From: Acidimicrobiales bacterium
Lineage (GTDB): Bacteria; Actinomycetota; Acidimicrobiia; Acidimicrobiales; Iamiaceae
DNA length: 59,679 bases
NCBI GenBank assembly: GCA_025463985.1
Contig: JAODBM010000132.1
Location: 1 to 59,679, forward strand
Reading direction: 5' to 3'
Made by a program: the position numbers and the translations under genes. Each line of letters opens with the position of its first letter. The stretch's first letter is position 1. The notes below the pieces were generated by a model. It saw only the letters and a list, made by a program, of their open reading frames with translations, was not told the origin of the DNA and did not search any database. This document shows, in pieces, positions 10,421 through 18,696 of this stretch.

Positions 10421-10659
10421 GGTGGGTTCTCCTTGGGTCGAACGGGTGGGTTCTGGGTGCGGGCGGGCGTGACGGCGGTCCGGGCCAGGAGCCCGATGCC
10501 GGCGGTGATCGTGGCCGAGCGCGACGGTCGTTGCCGCCACCTGGGCCGGGGCGCGTCGACGGCGTGGGGGAGGCGCGGTCGATCGGCGCCCCGGCCGCGA
10601 AGGGCGGTGGCCGGGACGGGCGGCTCGGCGAGGCGAGACGCGGGCTCGGTGACGGTCAC
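10366..10659 (-). CDS. Possible small ORF overlapping the DUF5666 gene start
   Basis: A 97-codon frame starting with GTG (VTVTEPASRL), preceded by GGAG at good spacing, with mostly G/C third positions in its first 55 codons. It overlaps the start of the DUF5666 gene in another frame, and its last 30 residues are Pro/Arg-rich. It may be a small leader gene or chance. It has no recognisable domain apart from a weakly hydrophobic stretch, ITAGIGLLARTAV. Confidence 0.2.
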   Translation of the reverse strand: MTVTEPASRLAEPPVPATALRGRGADRPRLPHAVDAPRPRWRQRPSRSATITAGIGLLARTAVTPARTQNPPVRPKENPPCPPPRNPHPANPARRPT

Positions 10660-10780
10660 GGCGGGCTCCAGGGCGAGGGTGGAACCCCGACCGGCCGGCC
10701 GGGGTCACCACCGATGCTCCGTGCCGATCCTCAGAGCCGCCTTGGAGCGATCCGGGAAGCCCCGCTGAACTGCCGCGGGC
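10421..10780. other. 360-bp gap between response regulator and DUF5666 gene
   Basis: It holds no confident gene. Contents: the doubtful small ORF above, a GC-rich inverted repeat ACCCCGACC...GGCCGGGGT at about 10684-10705, and the paired elements CCTTGGAG (10740-10747) and GCTGAACTGCCG (10764-10775), which recur upstream of other envelope genes. This is probably the promoter region of the DUF5666 gene. Confidence 0.4.
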
Positions 10781-11497
10781 TCAGGCGCCGCCGGGCAGGC
10801 GCAGCGAGTAGCCGACGCCGCGGATCGTGTGGATCAACGGGGGATCGACGGCGTCGACCTTGTGCCGCAGATAGGAGATGTAGGTCTCGAGGACGCTGGC
10901 GTTGCCGGCGAACGTGTAGTCCCACACCGCCTCGAGGATCTGCTCGCGGGTGAGGACGCGCCGCGCGTTGACCAGCAGGTAGCGCAGGAGCTTGTACTCG
11001 GTCGGGGTGAGCTCGATCAGCGTGCCGCCGCGCCAGACGTCGCGGGTGTCCTCGTCGATCACCAGGTCGGCGTAGGTCAGCCGCTGCTCGGCCGGACCCG
11101 GGCCGCCCGAGCGCCGGAGCACGGCCTTCACCCGCTCGATGAGCTCCTCGATGCTGAACGGCTTGGTGACGTAGTCGTCGCTGCCGAGGCGCAGCCCCTG
11201 CACCTTGTCCTCGGTGGCGTCACGCGCCGTCAGGAAGATGATCGGCACGCGGGCGCCGGCGCCCTCGGCCTGGCGCAGCCGGCGGGCCACCTCGAACCCG
11301 TCGAGGTCCGGCATCATCACGTCCAGCACGATCAGCGAGGGCCGGCGCCGTTCCACCGCGGCCAGCGCCTCGCGGCCGGTGGCGGCCCGCTCCACCTCGA
11401 AGCCGTTGTAGCCGAGGCCCATCGCCAGCAGCTCGGTGATGTGCTCCTCGTCGTCGACCACCAGGACGTGGGGCTGCTGCCGTTCGTCTGGGGACAC
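10781..11497 (-). CDS. OmpR/PhoB-family response regulator
   Basis: A 238-residue protein. The receiver domain has acidic pair VVDDEEH, phospho-acceptor Asp59 in VLDVMMPD, the switch Thr in FLTARD and Lys in VTKPFS. A C-terminal winged helix follows, with ELTPTEYKLLRYLLVNARRV, QILEAVW and the wing sequence HTIRGVGYSLR. The start is GTG at 11495-11497, preceded by GAAGGAG. The likely partner kinase is encoded divergently at 13492-14883, with glycosyltransferase/GtrA genes between. It probably regulates envelope genes, inferred from the neighbours and recurrent upstream motifs. Confidence 0.93.
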   Translation of the reverse strand: MSPDERQQPHVLVVDDEEHITELLAMGLGYNGFEVERAATGREALAAVERRRPSLIVLDVMMPDLDGFEVARRLRQAEGAGARVPIIFLTARDATEDKVQGLRLGSDDYVTKPFSIEELIERVKAVLRRSGGPGPAEQRLTYADLVIDEDTRDVWRGGTLIELTPTEYKLLRYLLVNARRVLTREQILEAVWDYTFAGNASVLETYISYLRHKVDAVDPPLIHTIRGVGYSLRLPGGA

Positions 11498-11559
11498 GTG
11501 CTGCTCCTTCGGGGCCGTCGGCGCCGACGCTACCGGCGCCCCCTGGCCGGTGCCGTGGT

Positions 11560-11576
11560 TCGGAGGAAGCTCCAAG
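11560..11576. promoter_or_regulatory. Candidate operator TCGGAGGAAGCTCCAAG
   Basis: It lies between the divergent response-regulator and glycosyltransferase genes, 46 bp before the latter. It matches TCGGAGGCGACTCCAAG at 53240-53256 in 14 of 17 positions; both contain a GGAG/CTCC inverted core. It could be an autoregulatory site for the two-component system. Confidence 0.25.
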
Positions 11577-11621
11577 CAACGACGGAGCCCGGTCGGAGCC
11601 GCTCGTCGCACGCTGCCTGCC

Positions 11622-12860
11622 ATGACCGACATCATCGAGCGACCTGCCGACGTGGACCGACCCCGCGACGCCGAGGCGGAGCCGACCCCGGCGCCGACCG
11701 TCGAGATCGTGGTGCCGACGTTCAACGAGGCCGCTGATCTCGAGCCGTCGATCCGTCGCCTCCACGACTACCTCGAGGGGTCGTTCCCGCTGACCTGGCA
11801 GATCACGGTGGCCGACAACGCCAGCACCGACGACACCTGGGCCATCGCGCAGCGCCTGGCCGCCGAGCTCCCCGGCGTCCACGCCCTCCACCTCGACCAG
11901 AAAGGCCGGGGCCGGGCGCTGCGCACGGCCTGGTCTGCGAGTCGCTCGCCCGTCGTCGCGTACATGGACGTGGACCTCTCGACCGATCTCGACGCCCTGC
12001 TCCCGCTGGTCGCGCCGCTTGTGTCGGGCCACAGCCACGTGGCCATCGGCAGCCGGCTCGCGACCAACGCCCGCGTGACCCGCGGCCCCAAGCGCGAAGC
12101 GATCTCGCGGACCTACAACCTGCTGTTGAAGGCGACGCTGCGCAGCTCGTTCTCGGACGCGCAGTGCGGCTTCAAGGCCTTGCGCCGCTAAGTGGCCGAG
12201 GTCATGCTGCCGCTCGTCGAGGACCAGGTCTGGTTCTTCTACACATAGCTGCTGGTCCTGGCCGAGCACAACGGGCTGCGGATCCACGAGGTGCCGGTCG
12301 ACTGGGTCGACGACCCCGACTCACGGGTCGACGTCGTGCGCACCGCCCGCGATGACCTCAAGGGAATCTGGCGGATGGTCGGCCGCTTCGCCCACGGCGA
12401 CGGCGATCTCGACGTCGGCCCGGCGGGCGGCCCGGTCGCGTTGCGGTCGTCCGAGCCGCCCGGCGAGCTCGGCAGCCAGCTCGTGCGGTTCGCCTCGGTC
12501 GGCGTGGTGAGCACGGGGCTCTTCGCTCTGCTCTTCACCGTCCTCGCCGGACCGGTCGGCCCCGTGGCGGCGACCGTGCTGTCTCTCGGCGCCTGCACGG
12601 TCGCCAACACCGCGGCGCACCGGCGGCTCACGTTCTCGCTGCGCGGGCGGACCCACCGGGCCCGCCACCACGCCGCCGCGCTCGCCGTCGCCGCGCTGCC
12701 CTTGGCCATGGACCTCCTCGCGCTCGCGCTCCTCGCGTCTGCGGGCATCACCTCGACGGGCGCCCAACTGGTCGTGCTCACCGCCACCAACGGCGTGGCC
12801 TCCCTCGCCCGCTTCGGCCTGCTCCGGCGCTGGGTGTTCGCCGTGAGGGATGCGCGGTGA
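11622..12860 (+). pseudogene. Glycosyltransferase family 2 (DPM1-like) fused to GtrA domain, interrupted by two in-frame stops
   Basis: One 413-codon frame encodes a GT2 domain (EIVVPTFNEAADLEPSIRRL; DNASTDDTW; acidic metal motif YMDVDLSTDLDALL) and then a four-helix GtrA domain (about residues 285-410). In-frame TAA (12189-12191) and TAG (12246-12248) split it, yet the same frame continues with clear homology on both sides (GGCCTTGCGCCGC, then VEDQVWFF, then LLVLAEHNGLRIHEVPVDWV). Family members usually read WFFDTELL where this has WFFYT-stop-LL. Either it is a recent pseudogene or the stops are sequence errors. If real, the fragments are 11622-12191 and an unmarked second half. Intact relatives transfer sugars from polyprenyl phosphates with GtrA as flippase-like partner. 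Confidence 0.75.
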
Positions 12861-13495
12861 GCCGGGTGCGGCGCGTCGCCGGCCACCCGCGGATCCGCCA
12901 GCTGGCGCGCTACGGCGCCGTGTCGATCATCGCGACCACCACCAGCGCGGTCGTGCTGGTCACGCTCGTGCTCACCCGCACCCTGCCGGCGGCCTGGGCC
13001 AACGTCGTCGCCACCGCGGTGGGCACGGTCCCGTCGTTCGAGCTCAACCGCCGGTGGGTGTGGGGCAAGACCGGTCAGCGTTCGCTGGCCGCCGAGGTCG
13101 GGCCGTTCGTGGCGCTGTCGTTCGCCGGCCTCGGCCTCTCGACGCTCGCCGTCGCCGCCGCCGACCACGTCGCCAACGGTGCCCACCTCGGTTCGCTGGC
13201 GCGCACCTGCGTCGTCGAGGGGGCGAGCCTGGCGGCGTTCGGATCGCTCTGGCTGGCCCAGTTCGCCATCCTCGACCGGCTGCTGTTCGCCTCCCGCAGG
13301 GGCCGCGCCGTGGCCTCGCTCGACGCGCGGCGATCGCAGCGCTCCCGTGCGGCCCACCCGTCCCGCGGGCTGGCGTCCAGGTCCGGTCCGGCGCGCGTCG
13401 ACCAAGATGGCCTCGTGGAGGCCGGTCCGAGCTGCGGTGCACCGAGGCGACGGACGCCAGCCATCGTGGGCATGGCATCACGCGGTGAGGGATGA
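12857..13495 (+). CDS. GtrA-family membrane protein
   Basis: A 212-residue protein starting with GTG, overlapping the previous frame by 4 nt (GTGA). Four hydrophobic segments fit the GtrA fold, including YGAVSIIATTTSAVVLVTLV and the family hallmark PSFELNRRWVWGK. GtrA proteins are thought to help move polyprenyl-phosphate-linked sugars across the membrane. The C-terminal 60 residues are basic, Ser/Arg-rich and probably disordered. It is coupled by ATGA to the histidine kinase downstream, so envelope glycosylation and signalling are co-transcribed. Confidence 0.8.
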   Translation: MSRVRRVAGHPRIRQLARYGAVSIIATTTSAVVLVTLVLTRTLPAAWANVVATAVGTVPSFELNRRWVWGKTGQRSLAAEVGPFVALSFAGLGLSTLAVAAADHVANGAHLGSLARTCVVEGASLAAFGSLWLAQFAILDRLLFASRRGRAVASLDARRSQRSRAAHPSRGLASRSGPARVDQDGLVEAGPSCGAPRRRTPAIVGMASRGEG

Positions 13496-14883
13496 CCCTC
13501 CGGCTGCGCCTGGTCGTCGCGCTCGCACTGCTGCTCGTGATCGGCATGACCGGGTTCGGGTTCGTCACCTACCGGCTCTTCGAGCGCTCGCAGCGCCAAC
13601 GCCTGGACGACCAGCTGCGCGCCGCGGCGCCCGCCATCCCGGCCCGGCTGCGCGGCACTAGCGAGCCGGGCTCGCCCACCGCACCGCCCCGCGAGATCGT
13701 CGGGCTCGACACCTACGGTGAGCTCCGCGCCTCCAGCGGGGCGCGCACTGGCGCCACCGTGCGGTTGACGTCCTCGGCGGCCACGCCTTCGCTCCCGCAG
13801 GTCCTCGACCCGGGCGGCCCCCGGGGCCGGTTCCTGACGACCGGATCGAGCACGGGCTCGGGCTCGTGGCGGGTGTTCGTCTCGCGCCCCCGAGGTCCCA
13901 GCTCCGAGGTGGTGGTGGTCGCGCTGCCGCTGGCCTCGGTGACCGGGCCCCTGCACCGGCTCGTGCTGATCGAGGCGCTCGCCGGCGGCGGGCTGGTGCT
14001 GCTGATCGGCGCGGGTTCGTGGCTGATCATGCGCCGGGGCCTGCGTCCGCTCGAACAGATGGCCGGGTCGGCCCGCACGATCGCGGCCGGCGACCTCTCG
14101 CTGCGGGTGGCGCCGTCCGACGATCGCAGCGAGGTCGGCCAGCTCGGCTTGGCCCTCAACACGATGCTCGGCGAGATCGAAGCCTCGTTCCGCGAGCGCG
14201 AGGCGACCGAGGCCCGGCTCCGCCAGTTCCTCGCCGACGCGTCGCACGAGCTGCGCACGCCGCTGACCTCGATCCAGGGCTTCGCCGAGCTGTTCCGGCT
14301 GGGGGCCCAGAACGACCATGTCGACCTGCCCGTGATCATGCGCCGCATCGAGCAGGAGTCGGCCCGCATGAAGGACCTGGTGGAGGACCTGCTCCTGCTG
14401 GCCCGCCTCGACCAGACCCGCGCCACCGAGCGGCGACCGGTCGACCTCGCCGTGCTCGCGGCCGACGCCTGCAGCGACGCCGTCGCCGCCGACCCCACCC
14501 GGTCGCTCTCGCTCGACGCGCCCGAACCGGTCGTGGTTACCGCTGACAGCGACCACGTCCGGCAGGCGCTCGCCAACCTCGTCGCCAACGCGATGCGGCA
14601 CACGCCGGCGGCCACCGCGGTCGAGGTGTCCGCGCGCGCCGAAGGTGGGGAGGCGGTGCTCTCGGTGCGCGACCACGGGCCCGGCCTCAGCGACGAGGCG
14701 CTCGAGCACGTCTTCGACCGGTTCTGGCAGGCAGACGGCGCCCGGACCGGGGCCGGCGCCGGCCTCGGCCTGGCGATCGTGGCCGCCATCGCGGCTGAGC
14801 ACGACGGCTCGGTGAGGGTGGCCAACGCCGCCGACGGGGGCGCCGTCTTCACGATCCGCATCCCGCTCGGCGGCCGGGCCTGA
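13492..14883 (+). CDS. Membrane sensor histidine kinase
   Basis: A 463-residue kinase. TM1 (about 7-27), an extracytoplasmic sensor of about 125 residues, TM2 (about 155-180) and HAMP (about 181-232) precede the HisKA domain with His252 in DASHELRTPLTS. The ATPase domain has N-box NLVANAMRHT, G1 DHGPGLS and G2 GAGLGLAIV. It is the typical partner of OmpR-class regulators, here most likely 10781-11497. The start overlaps the GtrA gene stop (ATGA). The sensor domain has no Cys or His cluster that would suggest a ligand. Confidence 0.92.
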   Translation: MTLRLRLVVALALLLVIGMTGFGFVTYRLFERSQRQRLDDQLRAAAPAIPARLRGTSEPGSPTAPPREIVGLDTYGELRASSGARTGATVRLTSSAATPSLPQVLDPGGPRGRFLTTGSSTGSGSWRVFVSRPRGPSSEVVVVALPLASVTGPLHRLVLIEALAGGGLVLLIGAGSWLIMRRGLRPLEQMAGSARTIAAGDLSLRVAPSDDRSEVGQLGLALNTMLGEIEASFREREATEARLRQFLADASHELRTPLTSIQGFAELFRLGAQNDHVDLPVIMRRIEQESARMKDLVEDLLLLARLDQTRATERRPVDLAVLAADACSDAVAADPTRSLSLDAPEPVVVTADSDHVRQALANLVANAMRHTPAATAVEVSARAEGGEAVLSVRDHGPGLSDEALEHVFDRFWQADGARTGAGAGLGLAIVAAIAAEHDGSVRVANAADGGAVFTIRIPLGGRA

Positions 14884-15077
14884 GGGGCTCTCTCCGGGCA
14901 TTCGGTGCAAGGCGACCGAACGCCACCCTTTCGCATCCTCTACGATCCGACCTTCGTGGCTCCGGGTCGACGAGGTCGTCGCGGCAGGCCGCGAACACGA
15001 CCGGACCGCAACGGTCGACACGGTTCGCGGGCGCCCCGGCCCGCGAGCACGCTTGAGCGAAGGACGGACGAGAACCG

Positions 15078-15974
15078 GTGCTGACCTATTTCCGAGCTGT
15101 GGTCATCGGGTTGCTTCAGGGCGTCACCGAGCTGTTCCCGATCTCCAGCCTGGGCCACTCGGTGTTCGTGCCGGCGCTGCTGGGCTGGAACGACATCACG
15201 AGGAGCCAGTCCTCGGGCGAGTCGCCCTACCTCGCCTTCCTGGTCGGCCTGCACGTGGCCACGGCGATCGCCCTGCTCATCTACTTCCGCCGGGACTGGG
15301 ACCGCATCATCCGCGGGATCTTCCGCTCGACCATGAACCGCCGCATCAGCGACTCGGACGAGCGCCTCGGCTGGCTGCTGATCGTCGCCAGCATCCCGAC
15401 CGGCGTGCTCGGCCTGCTGTTCGAGCACCGGCTGCGCACCGTCTTCGCCAAGCCCCTGGCCGCCTCGCTGTTCCTCACGGTGAACGGCGTGATCCTGGGC
15501 GTGGGCGAGTGGGCCCGCCGTCGGGCCGCGAGCCGCGCCGATGCGCCGGAGGAAGCCGTGAGCCATGACGATGCCTCGTCGCGGCGGCGCCTGGCCACGT
15601 TCGAGTTCCGTGAGGCCGGCTTCGTCGGCGTGGCGCAGACGGCGTCGCTGTTCGCCGGCATCAGCCGCTCGGGCGTCACGATGGTCGCCGGGCTGCTGCG
15701 GGGCCTCGACCACGAGGACGCGGCCCGCTTCTCGTTCCTGCTCGCCACGCCGATCATCCTCGCCGCCGGCGTCTACAAGCTGCCCGACCTCTTCGGCCCG
15801 CTCGGCAACGGCATCCGCGGCCAGGTGCTGGTGGGCAGCATCGTGTCCGGCCTCGCCGCCTACGCGGCGGTGCGCTTCCTCGTCAACTACTTCGAGACCC
15901 GGACGCTGACCCCGTTCGCGATCTACAGCCTCGTGGTCGGCGGAGCGCTGAGCGTCCGGTTCGGTTTCTTCTAG
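15078..15974 (+). CDS. uppP: Undecaprenyl-diphosphate phosphatase (BacA/UppP)
   Basis: A 298-residue polytopic membrane protein. It carries the BacA signature LLQGVTELFPISSLGHS near the N-terminus and GISRSGVTM near residue 190, the two catalytic motifs of the family. It dephosphorylates undecaprenyl diphosphate for recycling in cell-wall and polysaccharide synthesis. It is somewhat longer than the usual 260-280 residues because of a charged loop (about 150-175). The start is GTG at 15078. The leader contains a perfect 8-bp stem (15025-15032 with 15039-15046), of unknown relevance. Confidence 0.92.
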   Translation: MLTYFRAVVIGLLQGVTELFPISSLGHSVFVPALLGWNDITRSQSSGESPYLAFLVGLHVATAIALLIYFRRDWDRIIRGIFRSTMNRRISDSDERLGWLLIVASIPTGVLGLLFEHRLRTVFAKPLAASLFLTVNGVILGVGEWARRRAASRADAPEEAVSHDDASSRRRLATFEFREAGFVGVAQTASLFAGISRSGVTMVAGLLRGLDHEDAARFSFLLATPIILAAGVYKLPDLFGPLGNGIRGQVLVGSIVSGLAAYAAVRFLVNYFETRTLTPFAIYSLVVGGALSVRFGFF

Positions 15975-16012
15975 ATGTCCTGCCACCCTCGATCCCCCGA
16001 AGGACCTGCCTG

Positions 16013-16261
16013 ATGGCCGCCAAGATCAACGTCAAGCCCCTGACCGGCCTGCTCGTCGTCGTCGCCCTGCTCTTCGTGGTCGCGGGCGTCATCTACATGA
16101 CGAAGACCGCGGCGAACCTGCCCGCGTTCTTCCCCGGCCACGTGAAGGCGGGTGGCTCGGGCGCGGCGCACAAGCACACCAAGCACGGCCTGGCCATGTT
16201 CGGCCTCGCCGCGGTGAGCCTCGTCGGCGCCTGGTTCAGCACCGCCCCCGAGCGAACCTGA
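16013..16261 (+). CDS. Small two-helix membrane protein
   Basis: An 82-residue protein: a hydrophobic helix (TGLLVVVALLFVVAGVIYMT), a loop with an HKHTKHG cluster, then a second helix (GLAMFGLAAVSLVGAWF). Similar short proteins occur in actinobacteria, but I know no assigned function. It follows uppP by 38 bp on the same strand and precedes the ZIP transporter. The His-rich loop could bind metal; this is speculation. Confidence 0.65.
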   Translation: MAAKINVKPLTGLLVVVALLFVVAGVIYMTKTAANLPAFFPGHVKAGGSGAAHKHTKHGLAMFGLAAVSLVGAWFSTAPERT

Positions 16262-16312
16262 GGCCGTCCCCCACAGTGCGCTCGCCGTCCAATTTGGGTG
16301 GACGTGTCGGAG

Positions 16313-16326
16313 TAAGGGTACCCTAA
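16313..16326. promoter_or_regulatory. DtxR/IdeR/MntR-type operator upstream of ZIP transporter
   Basis: TAAGGGTACCCTAA is a near-perfect palindrome that fits the core pattern TnAGGnnnnCCTnA of DtxR-family metal-dependent repressors. It lies 46 bp before the ATG of the ZIP gene, where a repressor would cover the promoter. The assignment is by pattern only. Confidence 0.5.
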
Positions 16327-16371
16327 CGTTCAGTACTAGGGTGGCCCTGCGGCACCGAGGATGGGAGCGAC

Positions 16372-17226
16372 ATGGGACTAGGCAAGACGCTGCTGCTGGG
16401 CTTCATCGCCGGCGTCACGATCCTGATCGGCCTGCCACTCGGCCGGATGCGGTCCCCCCGCCCGAACCTGCGGCAGTTCCTCAACGCCGTGGCCATCGGC
16501 ATCCTGCTCTTCCTGCTCTGGGACGTGCTCGCGCACGCGTGGGATCCGCTCGACGTGGCCCTCGGCAAGCTGCACGACCACAGCGGGGGCATCGCCCCGG
16601 TCGTCGGCTATGGCGCCCTCTTCTTCGGCGGCCTCACCGTCGGCCTCATCAGCCTCCTCTATTACGAGCGCTGGCTCGGCCAGCGGGGCCAGCCGCGGCC
16701 CTCCGGGCCCGGCGCGATGGTGGCGGGCGAGCTGACCCGCAGCCATGGCGTCATGGCCGACTGGTCGCCGGCGCGCCGCCTCGCGCTGCTGATCGCCGTC
16801 GGCATCGGCCTGCACAACTTCGGCGAGGGCCTGGCCATCGGCCAGAGCGCGGCCAGCGGCAGCATCGCGCTGGCCACGGTCCTCGTGATCGGGTTCGCCC
16901 TGCACAACGCCACCGAGGGGTTCGGCATCGTGGCCCCCATGGCCGGCGCCGAGGACCGGCCCTCGTGGGCCTTCCTGCTCGGGCTGGGCCTGATCGGTGG
17001 AGGGCCCACGTTCATCGGCACGGCCGTCGGCCACCAGTTCACGAGCGAAGCGGTGAGCGTCGCCTTCCTCACGCTGGCCGGCGGGTCGATCCTCTACGTC
17101 GTCATCCAGCTGCTCGGCGTCGCCAACAAGTCCGCCGCGGCGAAGGAGCTCCTCTACTGGGGCGTCCTGGCCGGGCTCGTCGCCGGCTTTCTGACCGACA
17201 TGGTCGTGACCGCCGGCGGCGCCTGA
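16372..17226 (+). CDS. ZIP-family divalent metal transporter
   Basis: A 284-residue polytopic protein. The paired metal-binding helices read LHNFGEGLAIG and LHNATEGFGI, the ZIP hallmark (HNxxEG) for Zn, Fe or Mn transport. A His/acid-containing loop (HDHSGG) lies before TM3. GGGAG precedes the ATG. The DtxR-type palindrome upstream suggests metal-dependent repression, which would fit uptake. The gene is convergent with the metallo-beta-lactamase gene, 4 bp apart. Confidence 0.9.
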   Translation: MGLGKTLLLGFIAGVTILIGLPLGRMRSPRPNLRQFLNAVAIGILLFLLWDVLAHAWDPLDVALGKLHDHSGGIAPVVGYGALFFGGLTVGLISLLYYERWLGQRGQPRPSGPGAMVAGELTRSHGVMADWSPARRLALLIAVGIGLHNFGEGLAIGQSAASGSIALATVLVIGFALHNATEGFGIVAPMAGAEDRPSWAFLLGLGLIGGGPTFIGTAVGHQFTSEAVSVAFLTLAGGSILYVVIQLLGVANKSAAAKELLYWGVLAGLVAGFLTDMVVTAGGA

Positions 17227-17230
17227 CCCC

Positions 17231-17944
17231 TCAGCCCGTCGCGGCCACGCGCCGGTCGTAGTCGTCGGCCAGCGCCAGCAGCGCCGCCCCGCAGTCGCCG
17301 CCGAACGCCGGGCCGTGCATCAGCGCCAACGTGTCGACGCCCAGGTCGGCGAGGGCGCGCACGGTCGGACCGCTGCTCGGGGCGAGCGACGACGCCCGGA
17401 ACAGGTCCTCGCCCGCGGCCGCGGGCCCCAGCACGTCGTCGGTGCTCGTGGCCGGGTACGCGCCGGTCCGCGTGAACAGGTCACCGCACAGCAGCGTGCG
17501 GGTCGTCTCGTCGTAGAAGATCCCGGCCTCCCAGCCGTGCGGCACGTGCGGCGTGTCGATCCAGCGCAACCGATGACCGCCGAGGTCGAGGACCTCGCCG
17601 TCCTGCAGCGGTCGGGGTGGCCGGTCGGCGAGGTCGTTGAGCGAGACCATGCAGCCGGTCATGCTCTGGGCGACCGTGGCCTGCGGGGAAGCCGCGAGCC
17701 ACTGGTTCATCGACCCGCACTCGTCGGCCTCCACGTGGCCGAACGAGATCCACCGCAGGTCCTCGACCGGCATCACCCGCGCCACGGCCTCCGAGACCAG
17801 CGGGAAGAGGCCCCGGGGGCCGGTGTGGAAGAGCAGCGGCTCGTCGCCGGTGAGCAGGTACTGGTTGAAGCTGAAGTCCATGTCGGACAGGTAGGTCGTG
17901 AGCTGGAAGAGGTCGGGACCGACCTCCGCGACTCGGGTCTCCAT
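17231..17944 (-). CDS. Metallo-beta-lactamase-fold protein, flavodiiron-like
   Basis: A 237-residue protein. Candidate ligands follow the flavodiiron (FprA) variant of the fold: His70-x-Glu72-x-Asp74 in GHVEADECGS, then His133 or His136, Asp155 in LLCGDLF and His210 in LALMHGPA. The flavodoxin domain of true flavodiiron proteins is absent, so a different redox partner or a hydrolytic role is possible. It overlaps the preceding mycothiol-enzyme gene by 3 nt (TGATG) and is the last gene of a TetR-led operon. Confidence 0.8.
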   Translation of the reverse strand: METRVAEVGPDLFQLTTYLSDMDFSFNQYLLTGDEPLLFHTGPRGLFPLVSEAVARVMPVEDLRWISFGHVEADECGSMNQWLAASPQATVAQSMTGCMVSLNDLADRPPRPLQDGEVLDLGGHRLRWIDTPHVPHGWEAGIFYDETTRTLLCGDLFTRTGAYPATSTDDVLGPAAAGEDLFRASSLAPSSGPTVRALADLGVDTLALMHGPAFGGDCGAALLALADDYDRRVAATG

Positions 17945-18696
17945 CAGAACGGCACCTCCTGTGTCAGCAGGCCGGTGCCGGTGGCACGGCCTGAAAGGAT
18001 CCGACAGAACTCGACCGCGTCGAGCGAGATCTCCTCGCCGCCCTCACCCCGGGCGAAGCGGCCGCCGGCGGGACCGCCGAGGTCCAGCGTGACGTCCTGG
18101 CCGTGGCGGCGAGCCCACTCGGCGACGACGTCGGCCACGATGCGGCCGTCGTGGTCCGCCGTGAGCACCAGCGGGCGGCCCGTGGCCCGGGTCACGTCGA
18201 CCCGATGCATCCAGGTGTCCCGGGTGAAGATCAGGTCGAGGAGGTAGCCGAGCCGCCAGCGCTCCATGGTTCCCGCCACCTCGACCTTGAGCGGGAGCCG
18301 CCGCAGCGGCGCGGGCACACGGCGGCGGGCGTTGGCCGCCTTCGGGGCCATCGTCGTGACCGCAGCCACGATCTCGTCGGGCCGCAGGTCGGCCCGCTCG
18401 CGGACCTGCACCTCGGTCATGCCGTCGATGTCGGGCCGGTCGCCGGCCGCCTTCTTGCCGGCCCGCAGCTGATGCACGAACTGCGGGATCGACACGTTGG
18501 CTTCCATCGCGCCGAGCACGTGGCTGGCCAGGGCGCGCACGTCCCAGTCCGGGCAGTCGGTGCGCTGTGGCCAGTCGTCAGGCCCGAGCGAGCGCAGCAG
18601 GTCGGCGAAGCGCTCGTTCTCCTCGGCGGCGCGGGCCGCAGCTTCGGCCCGGTCGAGCGGAGCGATCTGGCCGATCGGTGTGGTGGTGATGGTCAT
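17944..18696 (-). CDS. Maleylpyruvate isomerase-family, mycothiol-dependent (DinB-like) protein
   Basis: A 250-residue protein. The N-terminal four-helix DinB-like domain has DWPQRTDCPDWDVRALASHV with the metal His, followed by a helical pair and a C-terminal domain (GRFARGEGGEEISLDAVEF) typical of the mycothiol-dependent maleylpyruvate isomerase family. Most members have no known reaction; they probably use mycothiol for isomerisation, transfer or detoxification. It is translationally coupled to TetR upstream (ATGA) and to the MBL protein downstream. Confidence 0.8.
   Translation of the reverse strand: MTITTTPIGQIAPLDRAEAAARAAEENERFADLLRSLGPDDWPQRTDCPDWDVRALASHVLGAMEANVSIPQFVHQLRAGKKAAGDRPDIDGMTEVQVRERADLRPDEIVAAVTTMAPKAANARRRVPAPLRRLPLKVEVAGTMERWRLGYLLDLIFTRDTWMHRVDVTRATGRPLVLTADHDGRIVADVVAEWARRHGQDVTLDLGGPAGGRFARGEGGEEISLDAVEFCRILSGRATGTGLLTQEVPF

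Noticed and set aside
15025..15046. Perfect 8-bp stem-loop in the uppP leader
   Set aside because: No T-run or known attenuator or riboswitch features; such stems are common at this GC content.
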